NCBI GenBank assembly: GCA_910592205.1
Contig: CAJVPJ010000110.1
Coordinates: 1-43,713 of the forward strand
Source of the DNA: Paraglomus occultum
Lineage: Eukaryota; Glomeromycota; Glomeromycetes; Paraglomerales; Paraglomeraceae
Reading direction: 5' to 3'
DNA length: 43,713 nt
Shown here one piece after another: positions 24,310-35,500 of the stretch. The notes beneath the pieces were generated by a model that made no database searches, was not told the DNA's origin, and was given only the letters and a program-made list of their open reading frames with translations. Every line of letters begins with the position of its first letter. Position 1 is the stretch's first letter. A program made the translations under genes and the position numbers.

Positions 24310-26010
24310 TGCGTCTTAAATATAGGCTGCAATTGCGGTTGTTCAAAGAAAAAGTTTGCCAAATTACGTGAGGCATTCAAGCTCTTTCTTAGATCAGAAC
24401 AACTACCAGAAAAACGCGTACTAATAAAGAATTATTATTATTGAGATTGCAATACGCCTCTTTGCCAAAAAAACATATTTCAATATTTAGGATTGGTTGC
24501 ACTTGTTTCGAAATTATCCAGCAGCAAATGGCATAATATTGTGTGTTCATAAAAGTACCGCGATGGAAACAAAAATGACCATCAAGATAGACGTTGCTAC
24601 CTCCGTGAAGAATTTTCTTCTGAAATTCATGGACTACCAAGTCCTGGGAGAAATGTCAATTGCATTACTCAATCACTTACATTATCGCCAGCTGAAACGA
24701 GTTACAAATCAGTCTATCATGATTTTATTGCAGGTCTAGAGAACGACAGCACATTAAAATTGTTAAAATATGATGCGTTCTGTGTTATGGCACCAATCAA
24801 CACCGTATATTCAAATTATGAGTCCGAGAACAGATTTATGTGACATGTGCCAACATTTTCGGAACGGCTTACAGTATAATGCTCGTAAGGAAGAAGAAAC
24901 GAGAGACTTACTAGAGAACATTTAGATTAGAGAGAAACTATTGCAACAAAAATATGAAATTAGCAGAACAGCAAAGGAAATCGGTTGATGAAACAAGAGG
25001 TAAAGTTGATCATTGTAGTGTTGACGATACCCCTCATTACAGTTACGATTTATTAGCTCGGTTCATGTAAAGTGCATTTATTTGGTATTCAAAATGAAGC
25101 AGTGTGCGAAAAAATTAATTACGTTTGTTATGAAGACAAAATTATCAGCAAAGGCCCCAATACCACAGTAAGCATGGTGTTCTATGGAATTAAGAAATTA
25201 GATAAAGGCGAAGAACATTTGAAGATAACGCGGGTAAAAATAATACTACCATTTGATTCTATCTACAGAGGGTTATCAAAAGTTTCCGAACGCGATTTTT
25301 GGAACGCGGTTGCTATACAAAAAGGTAATGTTTATTATACAAATATGGTTTGTTTTTCTTTCCTACAAATTGTGGTTACAACTGCAACAATGGGAAATTA
25401 ACCGCAGAACAACGAGGTACTATATTTTATCTTCGTAAAAATGGTAATTCGTATAATCAGATTGCAGAAACTGTTGGATGTGAGCAAAACAACAGTTTAT
25501 GATACATTAAAAAGGCATGCCGAAACTGGATCTATTGATTCTAAGCCTGCTGAACTTGAAAGGGTGCATGGAAAGCAAATTCTGATCGAAAATTTAGTCG
25601 ATAGTATGCCAGCACGAATTCGGGCGGCGGAAGGTGGCCTAATTAGATACTAGTTTAATAATACAATGTGTAGGTTTTGATAAGCTTAAAATGAAGGTTT
25701 AATAAAGTTTTTTGGTTGAGTATTAAAAATTAAGTGTTTTATATTGCATAAAAGAACTTTTGATAACCCTCTGTATATTTAGTAATTTGCTGTTATTATT
25801 ATGGCATCGAATTAAAATTTCATGGTACCTGGACATACTAAATTCAAGTGTGATAGTAGTTTTGGTTTAATTAAAAAATTATACCGAAAAACGACAGTAG
25901 ATTGGGTGGATCATATTGTTAAGGTCGTAAAAAATCAAGTACAGCCGGATTGAATAAAGCTCTGTGTTATGAAAACGGCAAAGGCTTTCAATATTTAGAT
26001 CTTAATTCGG
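24310..26010 (+). pseudogene. Dead transposase-like gene of the DNxxxxNKNN type, interrupted by an insertion
   Basis: Scattered plus-strand blocks in changing frames belong to one decayed gene. They are GCNCGCSKKKFAKLREAFKL (about 24330), PRTDLCDMCQHFRNGLQYNA (about 24820), HYSYDLLARF (about 25035), HLFGIQNEAVCEKI then KGPNTTVSMVFYGI (25072-25200), a frameshifted EDNAGKNNTTI (about 25210-25250) and, after a 508-bp insertion, VPGHTKFKCDSSFGLIKKLY (about 25825). As I recall, these blocks occur in this order in a widespread family of uncharacterised eukaryotic transposase-like proteins whose core reads DNCxGQNKNN and whose C-part reads GHTKFxxDxxFGLIKK. Frames are broken by several stops and shifts, so it cannot be active. 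The left boundary is uncertain. Confidence 0.65.
25266..25773 (+). mobile_element. 508-bp Tc1/mariner-type insertion with 19-bp terminal inverted repeats
   Basis: The left end CAGAGGGTTATCAAAAGTT (25266-25284) is repeated exactly, inverted, at the right end (25755-25773). Both ends are flanked by TA (25264-25265 and 25774-25775), the target duplication of Tc1/mariner elements. Inside, the frame GKLTAEQRGTIFYLRKNGNS followed by YNQIAETVGC (about 25390-25490) is the N-terminal helix-turn-helix of a Tc1-like transposase. It continues after a frameshift as TTVYDTLKRHAETGSIDSKP. No DDE catalytic domain is present, so this is a truncated, non-autonomous copy. Confidence 0.88.
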
Positions 26011-26119
26011 TGTTGGGGGGTTCTTTAAAAATTTAAATTATCAAAGAAATTAAATCCTTTTCCAATCCTTGTGCTAATCCCTCTTTTGGATTACAAATAT
26101 TGATATACAAGAATGAAAA

Positions 26120-26430
26120 GATAAGGCATATCAAAAAGCACATGAAAAAGCAGCTGAACAAGGACTTGTCAACGCTCAATCTAGTCTTGGCGTTTGTTAT
26201 GCTGACGGAATTCGAGTAGAAAAAGATGAATAAAGACAGCTAAACAAGGTTATGCCATTACTCAATATAATCTTGTCGTGCGTTAGCTGTATGGAACTGG
26301 AGTAGAAAGAGATGAACGAAAAGCAGTCGAACAAGGATATGCCGCTGCTCGATATCATCTTGGTGCGTGTTATTACTATCTATTATGCCAACGGAACTGG
26401 AGCAAAAAAAAAAAGGATGAACAAAAACCA
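26120..26430 (+). pseudogene. Decayed Sel1-like repeat gene fragment
   Basis: Three Sel1-type repeats can be read: KAAEQGLVNAQSSLGVCYAD then GIRVEKDE; next, after a frameshift, AKQGYAITQYNLVVR, a stop, LYGTGVERDERKA; then VEQGYAAARYHLGACYY, ending in a poly-A slippage run at 26405-26417. The consensus AxxGxxxAQxxLGxxYxxGxGVxKD is clear in the first copy. Stops at about 26233 and 26286 and the frameshift make it non-functional. Sel1-repeat proteins, often fused to kinases, are abundant in arbuscular mycorrhizal fungi (family knowledge); no kinase part is visible here. Confidence 0.75.
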
Positions 26431-26659
26431 ATACATTACGTTTCGCTGTCATTATTATGTCAAAATAATGCATCCCGGCGAAAGAGCCCTATAACGTCTA
26501 TAATACATTTTACCATGCATTGGTAACAATTGAATAAATATAGCTACAGTTCGATAAAGTGGACAGTATGTAAATTGCACAACACATCGTGCATCACTTT
26601 ATAAGATGTATACGGATCAGCGAGACGAGATAGTTTGTTAAACTGATTTTTTCTTACCA

Positions 26660-27601
26660 ATGGTCAAGACATATGCAGAACGTGCTGAAATTTTTCAAAA
26701 CGAAACAGCAAGGAAACTTTTCCAATGTATTGAACGTAAGAAGAGCAACCTCTGCGTTGCTGTTGACGTGACAAGAAAAACAGAGTTACTTGATATCGTT
26801 GATAAAGTAGGACCATACATTTGTCTATTGAAAGTAGGTATTTAGACCCAAAGGCTTGTGTATTTATGACAACGTTTGACTTACTGCTTTTGTAATTAGA
26901 CACACGTAGATGTTATTGAGGATTTTGACGAAGACTTAATAGTAAAATTACGTGCACTATCAGAAAGTCATGATTTTATGATTTTTGAAGACAGAAAGTT
27001 TGCCGATATTGGTGCGGTTCCACAAGTGCTAAACTTCACTCGACGCTGTTCCGTGTTCTGCTTAACAATCAAATCACTTTATTAATGATAAACAGGAAAC
27101 ACAGTCGCTCTACAGTATTCGTCAGGCATTTACAAAATATCATCATGGGCACATATTACCAACGCTCACACAATTCCAGGCGAAGGAATCATAACAGGAC
27201 TCGCACAGATTGGAAAGCCACTGGGCCGAGGTTTATTACTGCTTGCTGAAATGTCATCGGCTGGATCACTTGCTACCGGCTCTTACACAGACGCTACGGT
27301 TGCAATGGCTCGTAAACATAAGGATTTCGTCATTGGATTCATTGCGGGGAGAAAGTTGACGGGGGATGACGAGGATTTCATAGTCATGAGTCCAGGAGTT
27401 GGGTTGGATGTTAGTGGAGACGCATTGGGCCAGAGATATCGTACTCCGGAAGACGTTATTGTCAGCAGCGGCAGCGACATCATCATCGTTGGAAGAGGGA
27501 TATATGGCAATGGAAGAGATGTTGTTAAAGAGGCTAAGAGATATAGAGATGCTGGATGGGAAGCGTACTTGACGAGGTTAGGGCTACTAAAGGACGATTG
27601 A
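26660..27601 (+). CDS. URA3: Orotidine 5'-phosphate decarboxylase
   Basis: This enzyme converts OMP to UMP in the last step of de novo pyrimidine synthesis, in the cytosol. The start is ATG 26660 ([20 protein letters not shown]). Exon 1 contains [20 protein letters not shown] with the first catalytic-site Asp, and ends ICLLK at 26833. Exon 2 (26900-27011) has [10 protein letters not shown] and the diagnostic [10 protein letters not shown], with catalytic Lys and Asp. Exon 3 starts at 27096 ([20 protein letters not shown]) and runs through [34 protein letters not shown] and the phosphate-binding [11 protein letters not shown] to TGA 27601. The length, about 265 residues, equals that of fungal Ura3. 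The second intron has donor GTGCGG. It is a stand-alone decarboxylase, as in fungi, and lies just after the dead repeat region. Confidence 0.97.
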
Positions 27602-28220
27602 ATAAATTACGGAGCCTAGGAGAGTCAATGGAATGTCATACGTTAATAGACGTTCGGCTTGTATATGTACAACGTCAAGTCGATGTGTATAACGTGTTTA
27701 TAGAAAATGAAGAATGTGCTTCGAATGATGAATCTGAATGCTGATGCGCATAGATCGTCAGTTTCCAGATTATAATATACTATAATATGAATGTATTATT
27801 GCACATATCTCGGCAATAATTAGGTGGCACACCTTCAACGGCAGGAATACAACAACTATTAATCGCACATGCAGATTTGGATCCTGTCTTGATATTCATA
27901 TCGTCGAGTTGCGTTCATTGAACAAGCACGCTGACATATTTCATTTCTTGTTTCTACACATATATAAGACTGTGTTACATATCACTGTGGCGTACATTAT
28001 GATCGATCGACGATTAAATTGTCGTATGTTAGTATTAACAAGTCGGACACGACTCTTTTTGAATAGTGTTTAATTGTTAATCGTGAATACACCCTTAGAT
28101 AATGTTAGTCTCCCATTGATTGTTACGCATAAACGGCCAAAAAGGTATCGCAGACGCTCCGCAATTTCGAATTTCGAACATTTCATTAACACAGTGTTGC
28201 GTAAAGTTCTTCCAGAATTT
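27602..28220. other. Convergent 3' region between URA3 and RPL5
   Basis: About 620 bases lie between two convergent stops. A 62-codon plus frame (27556-27744) starts inside URA3 and has no motif. There is no supported gene or RNA. Confidence 0.5.
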
Positions 28221-29952
28221 TTATTCTTCGTTAGCAAGGGTTCGTTTAAATGAGGCGATCTTTTGTCCAACTTTTGCCCGCCTTTGTTTAAGGTTCAGTC
28301 GTGTTTTCTTGTACTAAATACGAAAGCAAGAAATGCATGAGATACATAACCAATACAGATTTACAACCGAATCAACTCTACTCACCTTCTTAAAAGCTTT
28401 GTAGTCTCCCTTCTTCGTCGTCTTTTTCATGACAGGATCACGACGGATAGCTTCATGCGCTTTCTTGTACATGCCTTCCAAGTCATCTGGTCCAATACCA
28501 GCCGCGACGAATTTTGAAAACTGACGCTTGTATTTATCGTCATCCTCTTCTTGGAGATGACGCATATAGTCAGCTACGCGACCACCATAAATAGATTTGC
28601 GAAGAAACTCGGCATCTAGCGATTTCGATTCAGGATCATAGCCAGCCAAGCGATTCTCAGAATGAGGAACGAATAAGCCACCATCAGAGGCACCCTTCAT
28701 AACCGCAAAGACTTTGGAGCCTGTAGTTGTTCTTTTCAGCCCCACATCTAAGAATACTTTGAACGGGCGAGGCCCGTCTTCAATGGCTTCGACTTGGCTT
28801 ACTGAACCGTCAGCTTCGAGAACACCTTCGTACTTGTCCGCCAAGCCAACTTGAGTCAAAAGTCGTCGAGCGATCAAAAGACCAGTTGAATAAGCTAAAC
28901 ATCAAAAACCCGTGGGTCGATAAGTAAAACAATGACATGGGACGATGGGATACTTGAGACATTATGGTACGTTCTTGTAATAAATAACTCACCAGCAGCC
29001 CAATTTGTTAGACCACCTTTAATGTTGTATCTTGGTAATTCATGTGCATATGCCGCTGTCAGGACCACGTCACCATTGATACGTGCGGATATAACCTGAG
29101 CTATTACATCCGAATTCGTGAAGCGAACGACCAAGCGATACTTTGGTGCATTGTATTTGTTCTTGGCTTGTACAACAAGTTTTCTCCTTGCATAAAAATC
29201 GGTCTTGCCCTCTGTTTTCGATAAACGATAGTCAAACAGTCACCAAACGTCAGCAAAGTTAAACGATTAACAACACGAAATTGTACAACGATCGTTTGTT
29301 GCTTTCTTTTTCAGATAGGAGCGAAAGAATTTTTTGATCCGCATTCAATGAACTCTTTCGAGTTTCTCAAATCTCAGATGAACTATGCTCTCATCATATA
29401 TGTACATGTATCTCACAAAGAGTAGTCATAACAATCGTATATCAGGAGTAAGATGAACTCTGACTATTTCTCGTAGATCAGTAAAAGCAGTTAAGAACGT
29501 ACCGCGTCTTCTGCGGTATTTGACTTGATATCGCTTGAAATAAGCTGAAAATTTACAACGACAAATATGAGTAAACCATTTTATCATAGACACGACATTC
29601 GATGTATGACCCATACCTTTATTCTTCACCAGCTTCACGAATGGCTGTTGAGTAATAAATGAAAGCTCATATCAGCAGTCGAACTTCTTTACATTTGTTC
29701 ACTATGCCCGACTCTACCCTATATCTTTAATACTTGATCGTCTCTTAAACACAATAACCGCATTGTAATGGATGGATTAAGGTTTTGTCTATCGATTCTA
29801 TAGATGTATCATGATCGATTGTCGAATTCTCTCTTGTTTCCATTATATGCCCGTAATGAAATTGCCAACCAAAAACCCGTAATAGCGCCACTATGCCACT
29901 GTTTAACGTATTTTGAAAAGTAGAGATCATGCAAGGAAAATAACCATACCAT
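28221..29952 (-). CDS. RPL5: 60S ribosomal protein L5 (uL18)
   Basis: uL18 binds 5S rRNA and joins the large subunit with uL5. The coding start is ATG 29950-29952, directly followed by an intron (GTATGG donor); exon 2 resumes at 29644 with PFVKLVKNK. Further exons give [14 protein letters not shown], then [128 protein letters not shown] and [11 protein letters not shown] last exon ends [11 protein letters not shown] with TAA at 28221. The order and length, about 295 residues, match eukaryotic L5. A TCACGTGA palindrome (30080-30087) lies about 130 bases upstream of the start codon. Confidence 0.96.
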
Positions 29953-30079
29953 GCTGCAGAATTTTCGAGGCAAATAAGACCCTACTGTGGGAAGAGAGAG
30001 TTCACATAATGATGGCCAAAAATTTTTATGTCGGAAATCAGGTGATTCGTTTTCTCATGTGATTTTACCAGTCGTATAA

Positions 30080-30087
30080 TCACGTGA
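30080..30087. promoter_or_regulatory. TCACGTGA palindrome upstream of RPL5
   Basis: This perfect 8-base palindrome contains the E-box core CACGTG, the kind of site bound by basic helix-loop-helix factors such as Cbf1 in yeasts. It stands about 130 bases upstream of the L5 start codon. A related TCATGTGA lies about 20 bases further upstream. Binding is inferred from the motif only. Confidence 0.4.
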
Positions 30088-33000
30088 AGCAATTTTATGA
30101 TTAAATGTAATGAATGATTCATAGTCAATTGTATTGGAATGCTTTTTATTAAATGCCGAGTATATCAAGAAACGCTAATATTACGCGCCGTTAGTTTATT
30201 ATGCGAGAGTAGCTTGAAGAATCTACGTTTATATGGTACGGCTATTGGAGAATCAAACGGATAAGATTCCGCCAGTAAATTTGAAGGACTTTATAAAGTA
30301 ATTACTAAATTATAAGACCAAAAGTCTTCCACGAATACTCAAACGCGCGAAAGAGCTTGTTGATATCAATAATCGGGTATATTGATATTTTATTGTTATT
30401 AAGCGACATTAATATTATTGTAAAAATTTCCATACTACGGGTATTTCAAGGCAAGTGCAAAGGGTAGGTGCTTTTATAGTCTGATACTTTATTATTGTTG
30501 TCATGCTGAAGCTGTATGCTATAAGAGATATGGCAAAGAATACTGGACTGTTAACTTGGTAAAAGTACTTTAAACAAAGACTACGGAAAAGAAACCACTA
30601 CAAAATGTAACAGATAAGAGTTGGGTCTGCAAAACATTTATAGGATGGGCCATTCATTGTCTCTGTGAAGCACTGTTAATTGCCACCGTTATTTTCAAAA
30701 CGGTGTCGCGACTAATTCACTATTATTAAAACAGTCTTTGGGAGAAAAGTTGGTATTTTTTTGTCAAAATTCTCTATGCTTCAATGTATCGGTTTTTGCA
30801 CGGTTGTAACTGACAGCTTTGTAATAAGAAAGCAGAATTTGTTATAAGTGTTTGCCGATATTTTGACAGCTTGGTTTGCACAAGTTTGTTTATGACAAAC
30901 ACAAGTGTCTCAGGTTGTCGACATAGTCGCTATCGATTTTATCCAAATTAATAAAATTTGTCATATATTAAAAAACATTACGCAGCTTTCAGTTCGTTCT
31001 ATCTATTTTTATCCATAATATTACTTAAATAATTATATTGTTGATTCTCTCGTAATTTTCATAAAAGAGTCGTGTCAAACTTATACACATCAATTTGTTG
31101 CTTGCGATAATTTTATCTGGTGTACAATTAATGTACTTTAAAGCAGTGTAGGCATTTTTTACAGAATAATTCGATCTATAAACTAACTCAGTTAAAACGT
31201 TTCCGCATACGAAATATTAGTGCTTATATTCCCGCTGTTGAGTACGCTTTGCGTCAGACATTTTACATGTTTTCTGACTCGATAGACGAGCGGTCAGCCT
31301 GTATTTCAAAATACTATTAGGACAGTGCATTCACTCATCACACAATACAACAGAAATGTATAAAATGTATTGGTATTTTTTTTCTTGAAAGCACAATAGA
31401 TGAGGTTTCAAAATTGTATAGAACGAAGAAAATTGGTTTATTAATAAAAATTTGCGTTGCTCAATAGCCACTTAGGAGAATGCGATTGAGAAAAAAAAAC
31501 AAGTTAATCTCTACTCCAGCGCGTCAAATCCACATAATAACAATAATTATCCTAATTTACGTTTAATTCTTAAATGTTGTTCGGTTTTATTGAAAAAATG
31601 GTGCAGCAAACAGGATTGACAAAGACTCACTTTAAAACAAATTTTAAGACGTTATGCATAGATAATGCAGTTAGCGTTAGAGAAGCTTAAACCGTACATT
31701 TGTGAGGGCAACTAACATTTACAACCGTGTGTTTTATTATATTTTCCTCGACACCATCTATAGCACTGGTTTTGGCTCTCACACACAATTACTAATAAAC
31801 TTATGGCACAGATTAAATAACAAGAAGGTTTTTTCCAAAGGACCTGCCTTTCAAGCAAGTTGCTCCGTTAATTAATTAATCTTCCTCAATACAACGTACA
31901 GAATTTGCGCTACGAACACGACATAACGTTCACTGAAAAAGATGCATCCGATTATTTCTAGAAAATTCGATCGATAAGAAAAAAGCTGTTACGCTCCCGC
32001 CAGCAGAATAAAGATAATATTTGTCAGAAGTGAAACACCTGTTAATAAGATAAAGCCTTACGCTATCAAAATCCCATAGAGTCTGCAATTAACTTACCGA
32101 TATTTCATTGTCTTTCGGCATTTTCCCGTATATAAAATACCGTTAATCATAATTGCATTCTGTTTCAGGGTAGGAGATTCGAGTGTCAGATTGTCTTATC
32201 CCTTATTTTATTGCAATGACCTAAGAGCATATTTTAAAGAGTCTGACTATTTATGGAGGTGGACGATAAGGATAACAATAGACATGTTAAGACATCGTGA
32301 TCAGCTCCTGCATATATTCCTTATATTTAGAAAAAGACTGTTTGCATGTCCATAATATCCACGGCAGGACGCTTTGTGACAGATTTGTCTTGACTCTTGC
32401 TCAGCCATAGTCGAATTCCAATAATGGCAGTGTCAATGATATTGAATGTCCGTAGTATAATTAAAACCTCATCTTGGTATTATTGTCTTTGACGGCTGAC
32501 CGGTTCAAATTTACGAATCACTGTTGCGGCTTACAACGTTTTATCCAGCGAAAACAAAGAGTAAACAAAGACGATAAAACTCGAAAGATAATATAGTGAT
32601 TGTTCTAAAGTGTCTTTATCCTATGCCGAATCACACTATTTCCTTTATTGCTTGTTTTAAATTTTATTATTTACTCAAAATTGTGTAACTCCGTTTATCT
32701 TCGGAATACCATCAACAACAGATGTGACTATTCGAAATATAAGACAATTGGTTTTAATTAGTAGTAGTTACTATTAAACTGCCGAACTGGTTATAAAGTA
32801 CATATCATTATTTATAGTTAGCAGGGAAAATCGAGCGCATGAAAGTATCAAAAGCCAAACTTATTGTTTCGTTGAAATTAGGGATTAGTCCCAGAGATTG
32901 AATATAAAATTCAACTGATGTATACGTAACAATCCAACCTAATTTGTCTGCCGTATTCTTTATTAGCGCAAATAAAGAGTTACCATTATTCTTTTCTCTT

Positions 33001-34011
33001 TATCGTACCAGCCAATCTAACACATACGAATACAATAATCGGACAAGGAATTTGAATTGTTAAGGCGGGCAGTTAGCGTTCTATTATATATGCATGGCAT
33101 ACAGTACTTATTACCAGGCTCACAACTCGTGTTTCCAAGTCAATGGTGATATATCATTGTTAAAAGTAACAAGTTGTATACACGTTCCAATAACCTGTAA
33201 GCAGCCCAATGATTGTTTAATAATATTGTGACATGTTTACACTAAAAGAAAAAAGTCGCCTAAACACTTTGTAGAACATTTGCGTTCTTTTATTAGTTAG
33301 AAACGATGCAAACTGTTATGCGGGAAACACGGAGACGATTCGCAAGATCTAAACCGTATATGGACATTGGAGACCGCAGTTACGGTCAATTTTACCAATA
33401 AAAGTTTCGAATTCCTCATTCCGAGATCCCCTCCTTCCAAACTAAAATGATGCGTAGTCTTATGACTTTTGTGATGAGGTAAATATACGTCAATAAAGTT
33501 TGATTTGGCGTAATGTTCGACAAGAGAGGGGAGTGGGTGAGAAGGAGGGGGGAGGGAAAGGATTTTCGTAGGCATCAGCAGGTTATGGATCAGGTTTACA
33601 AAAATGCAATCACACTCACATTACCAAAAGTGCGATTGAAAAGATCTTATCAAAAAATCATGACTTGCTTGGTCATTATTATGATTTATGCCTATCATTA
33701 TGAGTGGGTGTTTCATCATAACAAGATTTCCGCTTTTGGTTTTTTTGACAGTGATACAGAATTCTTGTAGCGATTCTAAGAATACGATGAGAATGCGTCT
33801 TACTAAATACGCTCACTTTATGAATTTTTGACGATGATCAATCAATTATTTGGGATGACAACGGAAATGAAAGTTTATTTCTCAACCAGTTTCAAATTCA
33901 GAAAATTCCATTAACCGTGCATCTAATACTATGAGTGTAACAACAGAGCTTTACTGTGTAACGGTATTAGTATGTGTTTTAAAAAAAAAAAAAAAAGGCC
34001 CTACAATTTCA

Positions 34012-34051
34012 GGGGTTGGGGTGTCGGTGACGGGGGGTGTTGGATTGGGGG
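34012..34051 (+). repeat. G-run island, potential G-quadruplex
   Basis: Four G-runs (34012-34015, 34018-34021, 34032-34037 and 34047-34051) follow a 16-base poly-A run. A C-rich stretch at about 34101-34116 is a partial inverse, so a hairpin is the alternative structure. The island lies about 1.4 kb downstream of the kinase stop. Confidence 0.6.
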
Positions 34052-35500
34052 TGCGATGAGATGATTAGAGTGACAATCGCAATAGACATGACAAACCAAC
34101 AACCCCCACCCCAACTCTTTTCGGTAATATGACACGCATTTATCACAAATGAGAATAGTATCTTCGGAGAGCTTCGAATTTAATCAAAACTATTATAGAA
34201 TTCGAGCTAAAAGAAAAATAAAACGATTTATCGTCTCGTCCCATCCCGTCTCGCGGTTAGTAAAATATAAATAACAAGACACTATTTTTTACCCCTTGTA
34301 AATATATACCAAACCGTTTAAAACGGTTTAACTGCTATGATGCCAAGAATCAGAGAAATGGGGAAATCAATGACAACACATGGAAATTCTCATACTCTTT
34401 TGCGTTCTTGTTACTTTGGGGAAATTAAGATTAAATGATCCTTCTGTTGACGTGTGTATATATTCGTTAACATATGCGTAAGTATGATTCCATTACTCTT
34501 GTTTTTTTTATATGGTTAAAGGGAAATAAGCATGTATTAGTATAAATGGTGTTATTTTTTACTAGCATGCAGACGTTATTGAAAAGGAGGGGTGCCAATG
34601 TGTAACATTAAATGTGATAGCGCTTAACGATACAAATCATACTAAGATTCCCTTGCAAACACTAACAACTTTGCGCACCTATTATATTCATTGTTATTTG
34701 TAAACTGCCAGATTTTAAGAAGGCACATTCTCACTGTGACAATTAGCGATCTGTGATTGGTACGCCCTATAAAGGAGTGTGAGCCAAGATACAAGTCTGA
34801 CTGTGTTTATAAATATATTACACAATTTGCAAAATCTAGTACATTAATGTTTGTTACAAGCACTATTAAGCACTTGGACACAGAGTTTCTTGTTCAACTC
34901 AATTCACGTACTATTGTAACCTCTCAATAATAATAACCCACAAATCACTCCCGATTGGCACGTCAATGTCATGGATATTCAATGATTAATGTTTATTCTG
35001 TAAAATTTACGAAACAGGACAAGGGAAAAATATCTGCAAAATAAATTGTTCGTTCCTAATTAAAGAAATAAGACAAATGTCATCGCATACCCGGCAAAGA
35101 GGTAAAAATTTTCTACTGTACAGAAACAACTACTTTTACGAGGGACAATGTTGCTTTTTTTTTCACAATCGAAGGAACTTTGTGCATGGATAATTAAGAA
35201 ACAAAAATACAAAGAAGCAATATCAAGAGTAAAATATATATAGAGGGGTTTATAATACAAAGGGGAAAAAAGTGTAGGCCTGCTTTGTTCCTTCGTTAAC
35301 GATCCCTCATGAAAAAATAAAAAAAAAAAAAAAAGTAAATTTGAGTATAATATGTATACGTGATTGGGTTTATATGATATAAAGGACATACGCAATACCG
35401 GACGAATGATAAAAAAGTATCAATGATTTCACAAAGCTAAAACCAAAGTGACCTTCCCGACTGTTAACAAAAAAAGAAAAGAAAAAGAAACTTCACACAG

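Larger units (their letters stand above)
29953..35500. other. 5.5-kb gene-poor AT-rich region
   Basis: No conserved protein block could be read on either strand across most of this region, and open frames are short. It starts with the RPL5 promoter and ends with the 3' region of the kinase gene. A poly-A run (33981-33996) and a G-run island (34012-34051) are described separately. A perfect 17-base palindrome, AACCGTTT-A-AAACGGTT, lies at 34312-34328. The stretch near 30180-30350 has fragments that look like broken coding sequence on plus, but I could not assign a family. Old transposon debris or a long non-coding transcript are possible. Confidence 0.5.

Noticed and set aside
32490-32530. GGTTCAAAT-type sequence as a tRNA B-box
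   Set aside because: No matching acceptor stem, D-arm or A-box could be placed around it.
33297-33770. Overlapping frames near a GGGAGGGG stretch
   Set aside because: Short frames on opposite strands with no motif.
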